Source: Vibrio litoralis DSM 17657
GTDB lineage: Bacteria; Pseudomonadota; Gammaproteobacteria; Enterobacterales; Vibrionaceae
Assembly: GCF_000426765.1 (NCBI RefSeq)
Contig: NZ_KE384566.1
Coordinates: forward strand, 310,001 to 374,000
DNA: 64,000 bases
Direction: 5' to 3'
In this document: one piece after another, positions 39,001 to 46,594 of the stretch
How positions within the stretch are numbered: the first letter of the stretch is position 1
How the letters are laid out: each line of letters starts with the position of its first letter
Made by a program: the position numbers and the translations under genes
Notes under the pieces: model-generated
Databases searched by the model: none
Seen by the model: only the letters and a program-made list of their open reading frames with translations
What the model was told of the DNA's origin: nothing

Positions 39001-40269
39001 ATGATGGAAATGAGTGAACAAGTTTTCGAACTGAAACCAAACGTACAGGCGCAATGTTATTTCCCTGATTTAGCGTTGAATGGCAAACCGATCAGCACGC
39101 TTGATAACTTTGCTGTTTTAACCAAATCATTAGGAATAACGCCTTCTGTTAACCAAATGAATAATGAAATTGAGCTATTGAAAGATGGCTCACCTTTAGA
39201 TATCAGTTTTGAAAGAAAGCGCAGTATGCTTTTAAGTGAATGTCTAAAAGCTGGCTTACCTAAATCAACGATTGATGATCATTTAACAGCGTTAGCAGAG
39301 AACAACGAATATCATCCTTTTAAGCAATATTTAAACCGAAGTGAATGGGATGGTATTGAAAGGGTTAAGCCTGTTATTGCCGCAATGAACAGTAAAGATC
39401 CGGAGTTGGCCGAAATAGTGATGACTAAGTTTTTTATTTCGGTTGTCGCTGCGGTTTATGAACCGAGATTTAGCTCAAAATTAGTACCAGTGCTGCAAGG
39501 TGGGCAGTCATTTAGAAAAACCGCCTTTATAAAGCGGTTTGCCGATGTGTTTACAGGTTCGTTTCTCGAAGGGGCAGAGCTTAACCCTGATAATAAAGAT
39601 TCGGTTCTAACCTGCATTCGAAGCGTGATTGTTGAGCTAGGAGAGTTAGAACGAACCTCAAAAAATAACCAAGGTGCATTGAAAGCTTTTTTAACCAGAG
39701 AAGTCGATACGGTTAGGCCGCCTTATGGTCGGTCTGATATCAAAAAGAAAAGGCAAACCGTTTACATTGCAACCGTAAACGGAACCGAATTTTTACGGGA
39801 TGATACAGGTTCAAGCCGATACGCTGTTATTGAGCTTCTAAACCAAATAAACCTAGATGAAATTAACCGAATATTAGGTTGGCAATATAACAACGGACGA
39901 CTAAACCAAATCGAAACCGAAAAGCTTAAGCAGTTTTGGTTAGAGATTCGGTTTAAATATGCGAATGGTGAGTCGTGGGAGCTAACCGATGCCGAAAGAG
40001 TCAGAGTAGCCGAAGTGAACAAAGCGCACGATTTCAAAGGCAATTGGTATGAGCTTTTATACGATAAGTTTATCGATGTAGAAATGGAAAGCCGAGGCTT
40101 TGAATGGATGACGGCAACCGATGTGTGCAGTTATTGCGATATAGGCAAAAACCAAGTGAGAGCCATTGGTAAAGCCCTTAAGAAATTGTTTGAAGATAAC
40201 CTAATCGAAAGCAAGCGGGGTCGGGCAAATAAAACCTTCTATAAAATTCCAACTGTTACACCATTTTGA
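39001..40269 (+). CDS. VapE-type P-loop helicase/ATPase
   Basis: A 422-residue protein with a virulence-associated E domain, the superfamily 3-like ATPase found in phage and satellite replication modules. Walker A is present but unusual (QGGQSFRKTAF, residues 166-176; families usually show GxQGxGKS). Walker B is VIVELGELE (209-217). Typical VapE text follows: KAFLTREVDTVRPPYGRS, KKRQTVYIATVNGTEFLRD. It has no primase domain at the N-terminus, where about 100 residues are of unclear type. It probably drives replication of the excised island. A strong terminator comes straight after. Confidence 0.88.
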   Translation: MMEMSEQVFELKPNVQAQCYFPDLALNGKPISTLDNFAVLTKSLGITPSVNQMNNEIELLKDGSPLDISFERKRSMLLSECLKAGLPKSTIDDHLTALAENNEYHPFKQYLNRSEWDGIERVKPVIAAMNSKDPELAEIVMTKFFISVVAAVYEPRFSSKLVPVLQGGQSFRKTAFIKRFADVFTGSFLEGAELNPDNKDSVLTCIRSVIVELGELERTSKNNQGALKAFLTREVDTVRPPYGRSDIKKKRQTVYIATVNGTEFLRDDTGSSRYAVIELLNQINLDEINRILGWQYNNGRLNQIETEKLKQFWLEIRFKYANGESWELTDAERVRVAEVNKAHDFKGNWYELLYDKFIDVEMESRGFEWMTATDVCSYCDIGKNQVRAIGKALKKLFEDNLIESKRGRANKTFYKIPTVTPF

Positions 40270-40272
40270 ACA

Positions 40273-40302
40273 ACAGCCTTGCCATGTCGCAAGGCTGTTT
40301 TG
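40273..40302 (+). terminator. Terminator after vapE
   Basis: Perfect 10 bp stem ACAGCCTTGC (40273-40282)/GCAAGGCTGT (40289-40298), 6-base loop, then TTTGCTTT. It separates vapE from the RT operon, so the RT genes need their own promoter. Confidence 0.85.
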
Positions 40303-40310
40303 CTTTAAGT

Positions 40311-40356
40311 CATTAACCTGTTTAACCATTTGAGTTATTGGTTAAACAGGTTAATG
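40311..40356. repeat. Perfect 18 bp inverted repeat upstream of the reverse transcriptase
   Basis: Arms CATTAACCTGTTTAACCA (40311-40328) and TGGTTAAACAGGTTAATG (40339-40356) are exact complements around a 10-base loop (TTTGAGTTAT). There is no T-run, and a real vapE terminator already exists just before. It ends 136 bases before the RT start. It could be an operator, a replication origin element near vapE, or part of a structured RNA linked to the RT. Confidence 0.9.
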
Positions 40357-40491
40357 GGGATTTTGTAGATTTAGGAGAATGATTAGTATAAATGTCATTT
40401 TATTTATTACTCAGCATCGTAACACCTTTATTTTATAGAGTAGTTTGGATAAAGTAGATCCTTAGCATCATCGACTTAGATAGGATATCTT

Positions 40492-42144
40492 TTGAATACA
40501 TTCAAAGCAGAACAACTTCTAACATTTCCTATTGATACAAATGCAACATTAAAGCATCTACGACAGGACATGAAAGATGACTGGTTTTATGATGCAATTA
40601 GGTATGAAGATCTACTCTCTAATAAGACTGACTTGCAACGTGTTTTAGCTGAAAATCTTAATATCAACCATGGTAATTATAAATCAGGTGACAAAGCTAT
40701 TTATGATGTGCCAAAACGTGCATTGGGTCTACGCTATACTTTAGAAACAGATTTTTATGACCGCTTTCTATATCAGGCTATATGTACTTTTTTAATGCCT
40801 TATTTCGATCCTCTTTTATCTAATCGAGTTTTTAGCCATCGATATAATAAATATGGTAATTCAAAGTATCTTTTTAAGCATCGTATTGAATTGTGGAATA
40901 CATTTGAAAATATTAGCTATGTTTCACTAATTGATGATAAAACACTTTTAATAACAGACCTTCTCAATTATTTTGAACAAATAAATATTGAATCAATTGA
41001 AAGTTCATTCATTAGAATGATAGCAGACCTTAATGTATCAGGGGCAGAAAAAAACACGATTAGAAGTGCTATTAGCACTTTGAAAGTTTTATTAGAGAAA
41101 TGGTGTTATAACGATAAGCATGGATTGCCTCAAAATCGTGATGCTTCATCATTTATTGCGAATGTCGTTCTTGATTCTGTTGACAAAAAAATGGTAAAGA
41201 AAGGATATGATTATTTTCGTTACGTTGATGATATTAGGATTATATGTAATGATGAAATGGAAGCAAGGAGAGCTTTGAATGACCTGATTTTTGAATTAAG
41301 AAAGTTAGGGTTGAATATAAATTCCAAAAAGACAGAAATACTCAATAAACATAGTGGAAATAAAGAGGATTTTTTTCCTAGTAAAGATGACACTATGACT
41401 TTAATTGATACTATGTGGAGATCTAAAAGTAAGAAAGTTATCGCAAGATCGATTCCAATTCTTTTTGAGTTTTTAAAAAATCAGATCGACGAGGGAAAAA
41501 CTCAAAGTAGACCTTTCCGTTATTGTATAAATAGATTTAAGACCTTGATATCATCTAATTTATTTGAGGCTAAATCAGTTTTAGCTAGAGAGATTGCAGA
41601 TACATTAATTGGGGAGCTAGGGAAACAGCCGGTTTCCACAGATCAATTTTGTAAACTCTTAATGGATTTGGACTTGTCAAATGAGCAAAATAAAGTCATA
41701 TCTAATTATATAGTAAATGAAAATGTAGCGATATATGGTTGGCAAAATTATAATTTAATACTACTTATGGCTCATAATAAATATTTTGATGATAATTTGA
41801 TTGATTTTTGCAAGCTGAAAATTGAAAAGAAAATTAAAAGCCCAGAAACACCAGCATGTTTTATTTATTTGGCATCAATTGGCTTGCAGAATGAGGTTGA
41901 AAAGTTTATTGATTCTTTTGATAACACTTGGCCATATCAACATCAACGATACTTTTTAATAGCACTTCAAGACACATCACCAAAAAAATTACAACCAATG
42001 TTTGGTAAGGTAGGATATCGTCTAAAAGGGACCGTTAAAAGATTAAAGGAAAATAAACTATTTAAAGGCGAGTCAATATACCTTAAGGATTTTAACTCGA
42101 CTTTAATTCAAGAAATATATCATGAGATATCACCATATGAGTAA
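40492..42144 (+). CDS. Reverse transcriptase (UG/Abi-like, defence-associated type)
   Basis: A 550-residue RNA-directed DNA polymerase. RT motifs are in order: A, LLITDLLNYFEQI (Asp156); B, GLPQNRDASSFIANVVL (211-227); C, YFRYVDDIRII (YVDD, 244-247); D, LGLNINSKKTEIL (272-284). Residues from about 300 to 550 carry no maturase or endonuclease motif and look all-helical, like the alpha-repeat C-termini of UG/Abi reverse transcriptases. The downstream gene overlaps by 8 bases. It starts with TTG after AGGATATC; the next Met (residue 27) would cut off conserved N-terminal residues. Very A+T-rich (12 G/C in the 60 bases at 41701). The exact RT class cannot be set without a tree. Confidence 0.9.
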   Translation: MNTFKAEQLLTFPIDTNATLKHLRQDMKDDWFYDAIRYEDLLSNKTDLQRVLAENLNINHGNYKSGDKAIYDVPKRALGLRYTLETDFYDRFLYQAICTFLMPYFDPLLSNRVFSHRYNKYGNSKYLFKHRIELWNTFENISYVSLIDDKTLLITDLLNYFEQINIESIESSFIRMIADLNVSGAEKNTIRSAISTLKVLLEKWCYNDKHGLPQNRDASSFIANVVLDSVDKKMVKKGYDYFRYVDDIRIICNDEMEARRALNDLIFELRKLGLNINSKKTEILNKHSGNKEDFFPSKDDTMTLIDTMWRSKSKKVIARSIPILFEFLKNQIDEGKTQSRPFRYCINRFKTLISSNLFEAKSVLAREIADTLIGELGKQPVSTDQFCKLLMDLDLSNEQNKVISNYIVNENVAIYGWQNYNLILLMAHNKYFDDNLIDFCKLKIEKKIKSPETPACFIYLASIGLQNEVEKFIDSFDNTWPYQHQRYFLIALQDTSPKKLQPMFGKVGYRLKGTVKRLKENKLFKGESIYLKDFNSTLIQEIYHEISPYE

Positions 42145-43687
42145 AGGAAAAGTGGTTTTTCTTGTTTATCAAAAAGACTTTTCAGAAAGTGGAAAAGACC
42201 GATATTTTATATTTGATAATGAAAGTCTTTTTGAGGTAACAGTACAAGAACTCGTTAGTTATAAATGTTTCATTGTTACACATGACTTTTGGTTGATTTC
42301 AAGCTCTATATATAAAAGTGCAAATGTATTACCGAATAAGATTATTGATGTTGTACTTTTAGCAAAGATTGTATCTGGAGTTAAATCTGTTACTAGTGAT
42401 ACTCAACCATGGGATATATCAAAAACTATCAAACCAATATTCTCAAAATCTGAGGACTTTAATTATTATATGGATGTGTATTATAGGAGGAAAAGTTTTG
42501 ATTTTGACATATATCTTCTTTTTGCACATAAGCTCTGTGAATATTTTGAAAGTTTAAGTGAAACTTCCTATCAACAAGAGGAAACGAGTAGGTTTTATAG
42601 TTTAGAATTACCAGTATATAATTTAATGACTTTAGCTGTTTGTAGAGGGATAAAAATAGATAATGAAACTTTTCGAGAGCACAAGGAAAACTTACAATTA
42701 GATTTTTATCGAGAATTAAAAAAGTTTTCTGAGAAGCATGATGTATTGTATGAGTTACCAAAAGAAGGTGATATTCGGGAAAAGTTAATTACATTGAATT
42801 ATCATGTTGATGGCGTGTCTATAGATTTTCTACTTGATTTCATACCCTCCATAGATGGATATACGGATGATCTTCGCCGTTTGCAGAAGATAAATAAAAG
42901 CTATCAAATATTTAATTCAATATCGAGCTCCTCTAATAGATTGCATCCTATAGTTGAATCTCATTGGACATCAACATCTCGAATTTATTATAAATCTCCT
43001 GCAATTCAAAATATTGCTAAAAAGTATAGGGATATTTTTATACCAGATGCAGGTAAGATATTGAGTTACGTCGATTATGATCAATTTGAGATCGGAGTTA
43101 TGGCTTATATTTCAAAAGATCCTATGATGATTGAAATATATACGAGAACAGATGCTTATAGTGATTTTGCTATTAAAGTTTTTAACGATAAAAATAAACG
43201 AAAAAGTGCCAAGGTAATATTTCTTTCATATGTTTATGGTATGTCAATGGATAATATAAAGAAATCTACAATAAGCATGGGAGGGAACTCTGGCAAGCTT
43301 CAAGATTACTTTGAAAAATTTGAGGTTTTTGAAAGTTGGAAACAAAGTGTTTGGAAAGAATTTGAGAGTGAAGGTCGAATTGGTACTATCAAGTCTAACT
43401 ATTTAAAAAGGGCAGGTGAAGGTAAGTTAACAGAAAAAGAAAAAAGAATTTCTGTAAATCACGTTATTCAAGGTACAGCAACTTATATTTTTAAGCTTGC
43501 TCTGTTAGAAGTTTCAAAAGTTGATGATATAGATATATTGATCCCAATGCATGATGCGGCACTTATTCAGCATACTGAAAAAGTAAGTTCTGAAAAATTT
43601 AAAGAAATATTTGAAAATGTTATGACAGAAGTATTACCAGGTATTCAAGGAAAAGCTTCATTAGAAGATTTCTATATTTCAGAATAG
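42137..43687 (+). CDS. Family A DNA polymerase (PolA-like) paired with the RT
   Basis: A 516-residue polymerase with Pol I-type palm and fingers. Visible are LELPVYNLMTLAVCRGIKID (155-174), TSRIYYKSPAIQNI, motif A YVDYDQFEIG (Asp313, steric-gate Glu318), motif B RKSAKVIFLSYVYG (Arg355, Lys359, Tyr367), NHVIQGTATYIFK and motif C MHDAAL (Asp473). Both metal aspartates are kept. The 5' nuclease is absent and the N-terminal 150 residues look like a decayed 3'-5' exonuclease. The residue matching Phe762 of E. coli Pol I is Leu363, and HDE is HDA. I start at ATG 42137, coupled to the RT stop; ATG 42122 is an alternative. The 3' end overlaps the integrase gene by 16 bases. Confidence 0.9.
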   Translation: MSKGKVVFLVYQKDFSESGKDRYFIFDNESLFEVTVQELVSYKCFIVTHDFWLISSSIYKSANVLPNKIIDVVLLAKIVSGVKSVTSDTQPWDISKTIKPIFSKSEDFNYYMDVYYRRKSFDFDIYLLFAHKLCEYFESLSETSYQQEETSRFYSLELPVYNLMTLAVCRGIKIDNETFREHKENLQLDFYRELKKFSEKHDVLYELPKEGDIREKLITLNYHVDGVSIDFLLDFIPSIDGYTDDLRRLQKINKSYQIFNSISSSSNRLHPIVESHWTSTSRIYYKSPAIQNIAKKYRDIFIPDAGKILSYVDYDQFEIGVMAYISKDPMMIEIYTRTDAYSDFAIKVFNDKNKRKSAKVIFLSYVYGMSMDNIKKSTISMGGNSGKLQDYFEKFEVFESWKQSVWKEFESEGRIGTIKSNYLKRAGEGKLTEKEKRISVNHVIQGTATYIFKLALLEVSKVDDIDILIPMHDAALIQHTEKVSSEKFKEIFENVMTEVLPGIQGKASLEDFYISE

Positions 43688-44844
43688 TCAACAGAAAGAT
43701 GCGCATAAACACTAGCGGTAACGCCAATATTTGAGTAGCCTAAAAGTCGGCTTGTTGCTTGAAGTGAACCGCCAGAAGTAACCTGATATGTGGCTAAGGT
43801 TCGCCTTAAATCGTGTACCTGTAGGTTTTTACTCGCATCATTCGGATCATATAAACCGGCCCGTTTGGTTACTCTATTCCAAAATCCGCCCATTCCGCTT
43901 TTATCCGCAATATGACCTGTCGCACTTCGAGTACTAGGGAAAACATATTGTTGGCCTTTTTCCGCTTCGAGTGAGCGTCTTTCTAAGATCTTCATTGCTT
44001 CATGAGAGATGGGAACAACATGCGGTTTCTTGGTTTTGATTTTATGGACAGGAATGATCCACGTTCGAGCATCTTTGTTTATTTCGCTCCATTCCATCGC
44101 TAATACATTGGACTTACGTTGGCCTGTTAATAGCAACAATAATATACAGTCTTGATAAATGGGTTCTTCTTGTTCTAGTGAATCGAGTAGGCGACAAAGT
44201 TCCTCTTTTGATAGGGTACGCTCACGCCTAAAGACACTTTCATCAATTTTCTTTAAGGTTGCAAAAGGGTTTTTCTCAATATCAGCACGGTTGAACATCG
44301 ACTTAAGCAAGGTTAACGAATGGTTGTGCAAGCTATAGCCTTTCGTGGCTAATATTTTTTGAAGGAAGGACTTTGCTTCATCTTTGGCAAAATTATCAAT
44401 GGTACGCTTGCCAAGCTTAGGTTTGATATGAAGTCTGTATAAAGTCTCATGGCCTTTTAGGCTGCTTTCTCTGCGTTTACCTGCTTTGATATCGAGACGA
44501 AATGACGCTTCATAATATTCAAATAGCTGATCAAAAGTTGTGTAATTACGGGCTGTACGTTTTTCTTCATTCGGATTAACGCCTGATGCTATTTTATGAG
44601 CGGCCTCTCTAGCTAACTTCCTTGCTTGTTCAACAGTAATTTCAGGAAATCGGCCTAATGTGATTTGCAGGTTTTTCCCGTTTACCTTTTGAATAAAATT
44701 AAAGGTTTTAGTGCCACTTTTTGTTACTTCTAGCCCTAATCCTTGAACGCTGCTAGAGCCTCCTGAATCTCTATATCTTTTTCTTGTTGATGCTGGCTCG
44801 ATGTTTACGAGTGAATTTTTTGTAAAATTGAAGCTGTAAACCAT
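43672..44844 (-). CDS. int: Tyrosine integrase (P4-like, DUF4102 N-terminus)
   Basis: A 390-residue site-specific recombinase. The N-terminal arm-binding DUF4102 domain (KNLQITLGRFPEITVEQARKLA) is followed by a core-binding domain. The catalytic domain has Arg in LLTGQRKSNVLAMEW, His-x-x-Arg in VHDLRRTLATY, and the nucleophile Tyr in ASVYAHLS. It sits against attR and points into the island. Its start is only about 170 bases from the attR core. It should catalyse integration into tRNA-Arg and, with the AlpA-like protein, excision. Confidence 0.95.
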   Translation of the reverse strand: MVYSFNFTKNSLVNIEPASTRKRYRDSGGSSSVQGLGLEVTKSGTKTFNFIQKVNGKNLQITLGRFPEITVEQARKLAREAAHKIASGVNPNEEKRTARNYTTFDQLFEYYEASFRLDIKAGKRRESSLKGHETLYRLHIKPKLGKRTIDNFAKDEAKSFLQKILATKGYSLHNHSLTLLKSMFNRADIEKNPFATLKKIDESVFRRERTLSKEELCRLLDSLEQEEPIYQDCILLLLLTGQRKSNVLAMEWSEINKDARTWIIPVHKIKTKKPHVVPISHEAMKILERRSLEAEKGQQYVFPSTRSATGHIADKSGMGGFWNRVTKRAGLYDPNDASKNLQVHDLRRTLATYQVTSGGSLQATSRLLGYSNIGVTASVYAHLSVDYSEI

Positions 44845-44870
44845 ATTTGAACTCTCTTAATACTCATTTC

Positions 44871-44934
44871 CTGCCGTGCCTATGCCGTGCCGATGGCGTT
44901 AAAAATAGGCTATTTTGGTCAATTTTCGTTAAAT
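44871..44934 (+). repeat. Right arm-type repeat of the integrase
   Basis: Same CTGCCGTGCC-TATGCCGTGCCG block as at 35427-35448, followed by the shared TTTCGTTAAAT (44924-44934). It lies in the integrase leader, so integrase binding here could also repress its own gene (inference). Confidence 0.7.
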
Positions 44935-45017
44935 CTAAGGTAACGAAGAATACATTGTAACGATATGATTATTAAGATAAATTAATGTGAGTTAAGCCGA
45001 GTTAAAAGAACCCTTAA

Positions 45018-45037
45018 AATCCTGTAGGGCGTGCCAT
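45018..45037 (+). repeat. attR core
   Basis: Exact copy of the last bases of tRNA-Arg (35356-35375). The upstream part of the tRNA is missing, so this marks the right end of the island. Confidence 0.9.
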
Positions 45038-45074
45038 ATACAAAGAAACCCCAGATAACTTAATCAGTTGTCTG
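45030..45074 (+). repeat. 45 bp direct repeat, copy 1 (tRNA-downstream terminator)
   Basis: From CGTGCCATATAC to GTTGTCTG; identical to 47917-47961. It covers the final tRNA bases and most of the terminator that originally followed tRNA-Arg. Confidence 0.9.
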
Positions 45075-45083
45075 GGGTTTTTT
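45047..45083 (+). terminator. Original terminator of tRNA-Arg (copy 1)
   Basis: Stem AACCCCAGATAACT (45047-45060)/AGTTGTCTGGGGTT (45066-45079), one G-U, followed by TTTTG. Confidence 0.8.
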
Positions 45084-45101
45084 GTATTCTATTTATAATC
45101 T

Positions 45102-45653
45102 TTATACTGCTTCGTCAGCCATTTCTATCGCAGCCGGAAAGAGAATTGTATCTTCTACATGTATGTGATTGATTAAATCTTGGCAAAATTCGTCACAGAC
45201 TTTATAGCAACGTTGCCAGGTTTGGCAGGCTTCTTCTGGAGCTTGGAAGTTCTGAGTCACTTGCTGCAAGGCCACTACAATTTGATCAGCTTCATTATGC
45301 TCATGGGTCATGACGCGTATAGGGTTACCAATATGACCAAAGCAGGTTTGTTGAGGTGTTTGTGTGGCAAGACCTCTAATTGCTGGGAATAAAATTTGCT
45401 CTTCTTTGTATAAATGTGGAGTGAGTTCATTCACTAAAGCATGAATTAATGGTGTCAGCTTCTGAATAGTCTCAGATTCTTCTCCATGTACTCGTAGCAG
45501 TTTATCTGCCATTTCAATTAATTGTGGCCCGGTTTCTCGAATATATTGGTGGTGGGTAGATTCAATCAAATCAGCAAGTTGATCTGCTGGCATGGATTCG
45601 AGTTGGCTTAATTGATCTTGAGTTAGGTTTGTTTTTCCACATTGTAAGCTCAT
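45102..45653 (-). CDS. Iron-sulfur centre repair protein (RIC/YtfE-like hemerythrin)
   Basis: A 183-residue di-iron protein of the hemerythrin fold that restores nitrosative- or oxidatively damaged Fe-S centres. Iron ligands are seen in ESTHHQYIRETGP, NELTPHLYKEEQILFPAI, VMTHEHNEAD and NHIHVEDTILFPAA. The short N-terminal ScdA_N domain of full YtfE is absent, except for QCGKTNLTQDQLSQLESM, which may be a remnant. I start at ATG 45653, preceded by GGAG; an ATG four codons earlier lacks a ribosome site. An NsrR-like site lies upstream, so NO should induce it. Confidence 0.87.
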   Translation of the reverse strand: MSLQCGKTNLTQDQLSQLESMPADQLADLIESTHHQYIRETGPQLIEMADKLLRVHGEESETIQKLTPLIHALVNELTPHLYKEEQILFPAIRGLATQTPQQTCFGHIGNPIRVMTHEHNEADQIVVALQQVTQNFQAPEEACQTWQRCYKVCDEFCQDLINHIHVEDTILFPAAIEMADEAV

Positions 45654-45718
45654 AATATGCTCCATTAATCAGTGCAGTGTTCATCATAACGCTTCAATGA
45701 AGTATGGCCATCGGCTTT

Positions 45719-45741
45719 AAGTGGTATTTTAAATGCAACTT
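45719..45741. promoter_or_regulatory. NsrR-like box upstream of the RIC gene
   Basis: A 23-base imperfect palindrome AAGT-GGTATTTTAAATGC-AACTT resembles the NO-sensor NsrR motif (AAGATGYATTT spaced by one base from its mirror). It is about 66 bases before the RIC start on the minus strand. RIC genes are frequent NsrR targets. Agreement is good but not exact. Confidence 0.55.
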
Positions 45742-45911
45742 AATGTTTGTTGATTTAAATCAAAATAAATGGTAACCGCTATTGTTCTTGTTGAGATTAT
45801 TCTTGGTATGTTAGTTATGCTGAGACTAACAGTAGCCTGAAGTCATCTAGCGAATAAATCCACAGTTCTTCGTTATTAGATGGCTTTGGTGAGTGAATTT
45901 AAAGCACGCAC

Positions 45912-45955
45912 ATAACAACGTTTAAGGCAGATTCGTAACGCGTGGCATTTTTACT
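45912..45955 (+). repeat. Partial attC-like (superintegron) sequence
   Basis: ATAACAACGTTTAAGGC, then AGATTCGTAACGCGTGGCAT followed by T-rich DNA, closely resembles the 5' half of Vibrio integron attC repeats (AACAAACTGTTTAAGAGGG, then ATTCGCAACGCGTGGCATTT, from memory). The 3' half is missing and the GNAT gene begins 11 bases later. Confidence 0.6.
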
Positions 45956-45966
45956 AAGGATATAAT

Positions 45967-46464
45967 TTGAAAATAAGACATTTAGAAGAATCGGATCATC
46001 AAGATTTACATGGAATTTATAGTTTCCGAGAAGTGTTAATTAATACTTCTCAGCTCCCTTGTTTGAGTTCTTCGCAAGTATCCAATCTATTTGATTCGCC
46101 AAATCAATATACTCTTGTTGCTGAAGTAGGCGGTAAAGTTGTCGGTCATGTAACGCTATTTCTAACTACTAAGATTAGGGATAAGCATACTGCTGGAATA
46201 GCTATTGCGGTTCATCCTGATAATCATGGGGCAGGGATAGGGAAAACTTTGATGAGTGAGGCAATTGACCAAGCAGATAATTGGTTGAACTTGGTCCGTA
46301 TAGAGCTAGAAGTGCATTCTGATAACCCATCAGCACAAGCTCTATATGAGAAAGTCGGGTTTAGGGTCGAAGGTATAAAGCGCCTCAGTACTTTTAAATA
46401 TGGCAAGTATATCGATATGATTTTGATGTCTAGAATTAACCCAGTATACGATGTAAACACATAA
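45967..46464 (+). CDS. GNAT family N-acetyltransferase
   Basis: A 165-residue acetyl-CoA-dependent acetyltransferase. Motif A is IAIAVHPDNHGAGIGKTLM (the pyrophosphate-binding Q/RxxGxG/A is represented by HGAGIG). The C-terminal half has VRIELEVHSDNPSAQALYEKVGFRVEG, typical of RimI/PhnO-like and antibiotic- or polyamine-acting members. The substrate is unknown. TTG start after AAGGATAT. It sits between attC-like sequences, the setting of integron cassettes, where GNAT genes are common. Confidence 0.88.
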   Translation: MKIRHLEESDHQDLHGIYSFREVLINTSQLPCLSSSQVSNLFDSPNQYTLVAEVGGKVVGHVTLFLTTKIRDKHTAGIAIAVHPDNHGAGIGKTLMSEAIDQADNWLNLVRIELEVHSDNPSAQALYEKVGFRVEGIKRLSTFKYGKYIDMILMSRINPVYDVNT

Positions 46465-46579
46465 TAAATGGCTTAAAAGTGTGGCTAACATTTGTCATTT
46501 CTGGTTCGGTTGAGACCAGTGAATACGGTGGCTTTGTTTAGGTTTCGTAGTTTAGCCGCACTTTAGCAAAACATTAGTT
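46462..46579 (+). repeat. attC-like imperfect hairpin after the GNAT gene
   Basis: AAAAGTGTGGCTAAC (46475-46489) mirrors GTTTAGCCGCACTTT (46550-46564), and the flanks TAATAAATGGCTT and AGC...CATTAGTTA extend the pairing with bulges. The roughly 118-base bulged hairpin directly after a short gene is the architecture of an integron attC site. The consensus end heptamers are not intact, so it may no longer recombine. Confidence 0.5.
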
Positions 46580-46594
46580 ACACAGGGAGGCTTC

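Noticed and set aside
40379-40438. 19-codon reading frame (MISINVILFITQHRNTFIL) just before the RT, after AGGAGA
   Set aside because: The ribosome site would be only two bases from the ATG and the length is within chance for A+T-rich DNA. It might be a leader peptide, but nothing supports it.
40492-42144. Group II intron maturase
   Set aside because: No X/maturase, D or HNH endonuclease domain, and no intron RNA domain V-like sequence seen near the gene.
38759-43687. Possibility that this is a retron (msr-msd plus RT plus effector)
   Set aside because: The RT lacks retron-type signatures that I can recognise, no msr-msd pattern with flanking inverted repeats and a branching G is evident, and the C-terminal helical half fits UG/Abi RTs better. 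The 40311 hairpin keeps a minor doubt.
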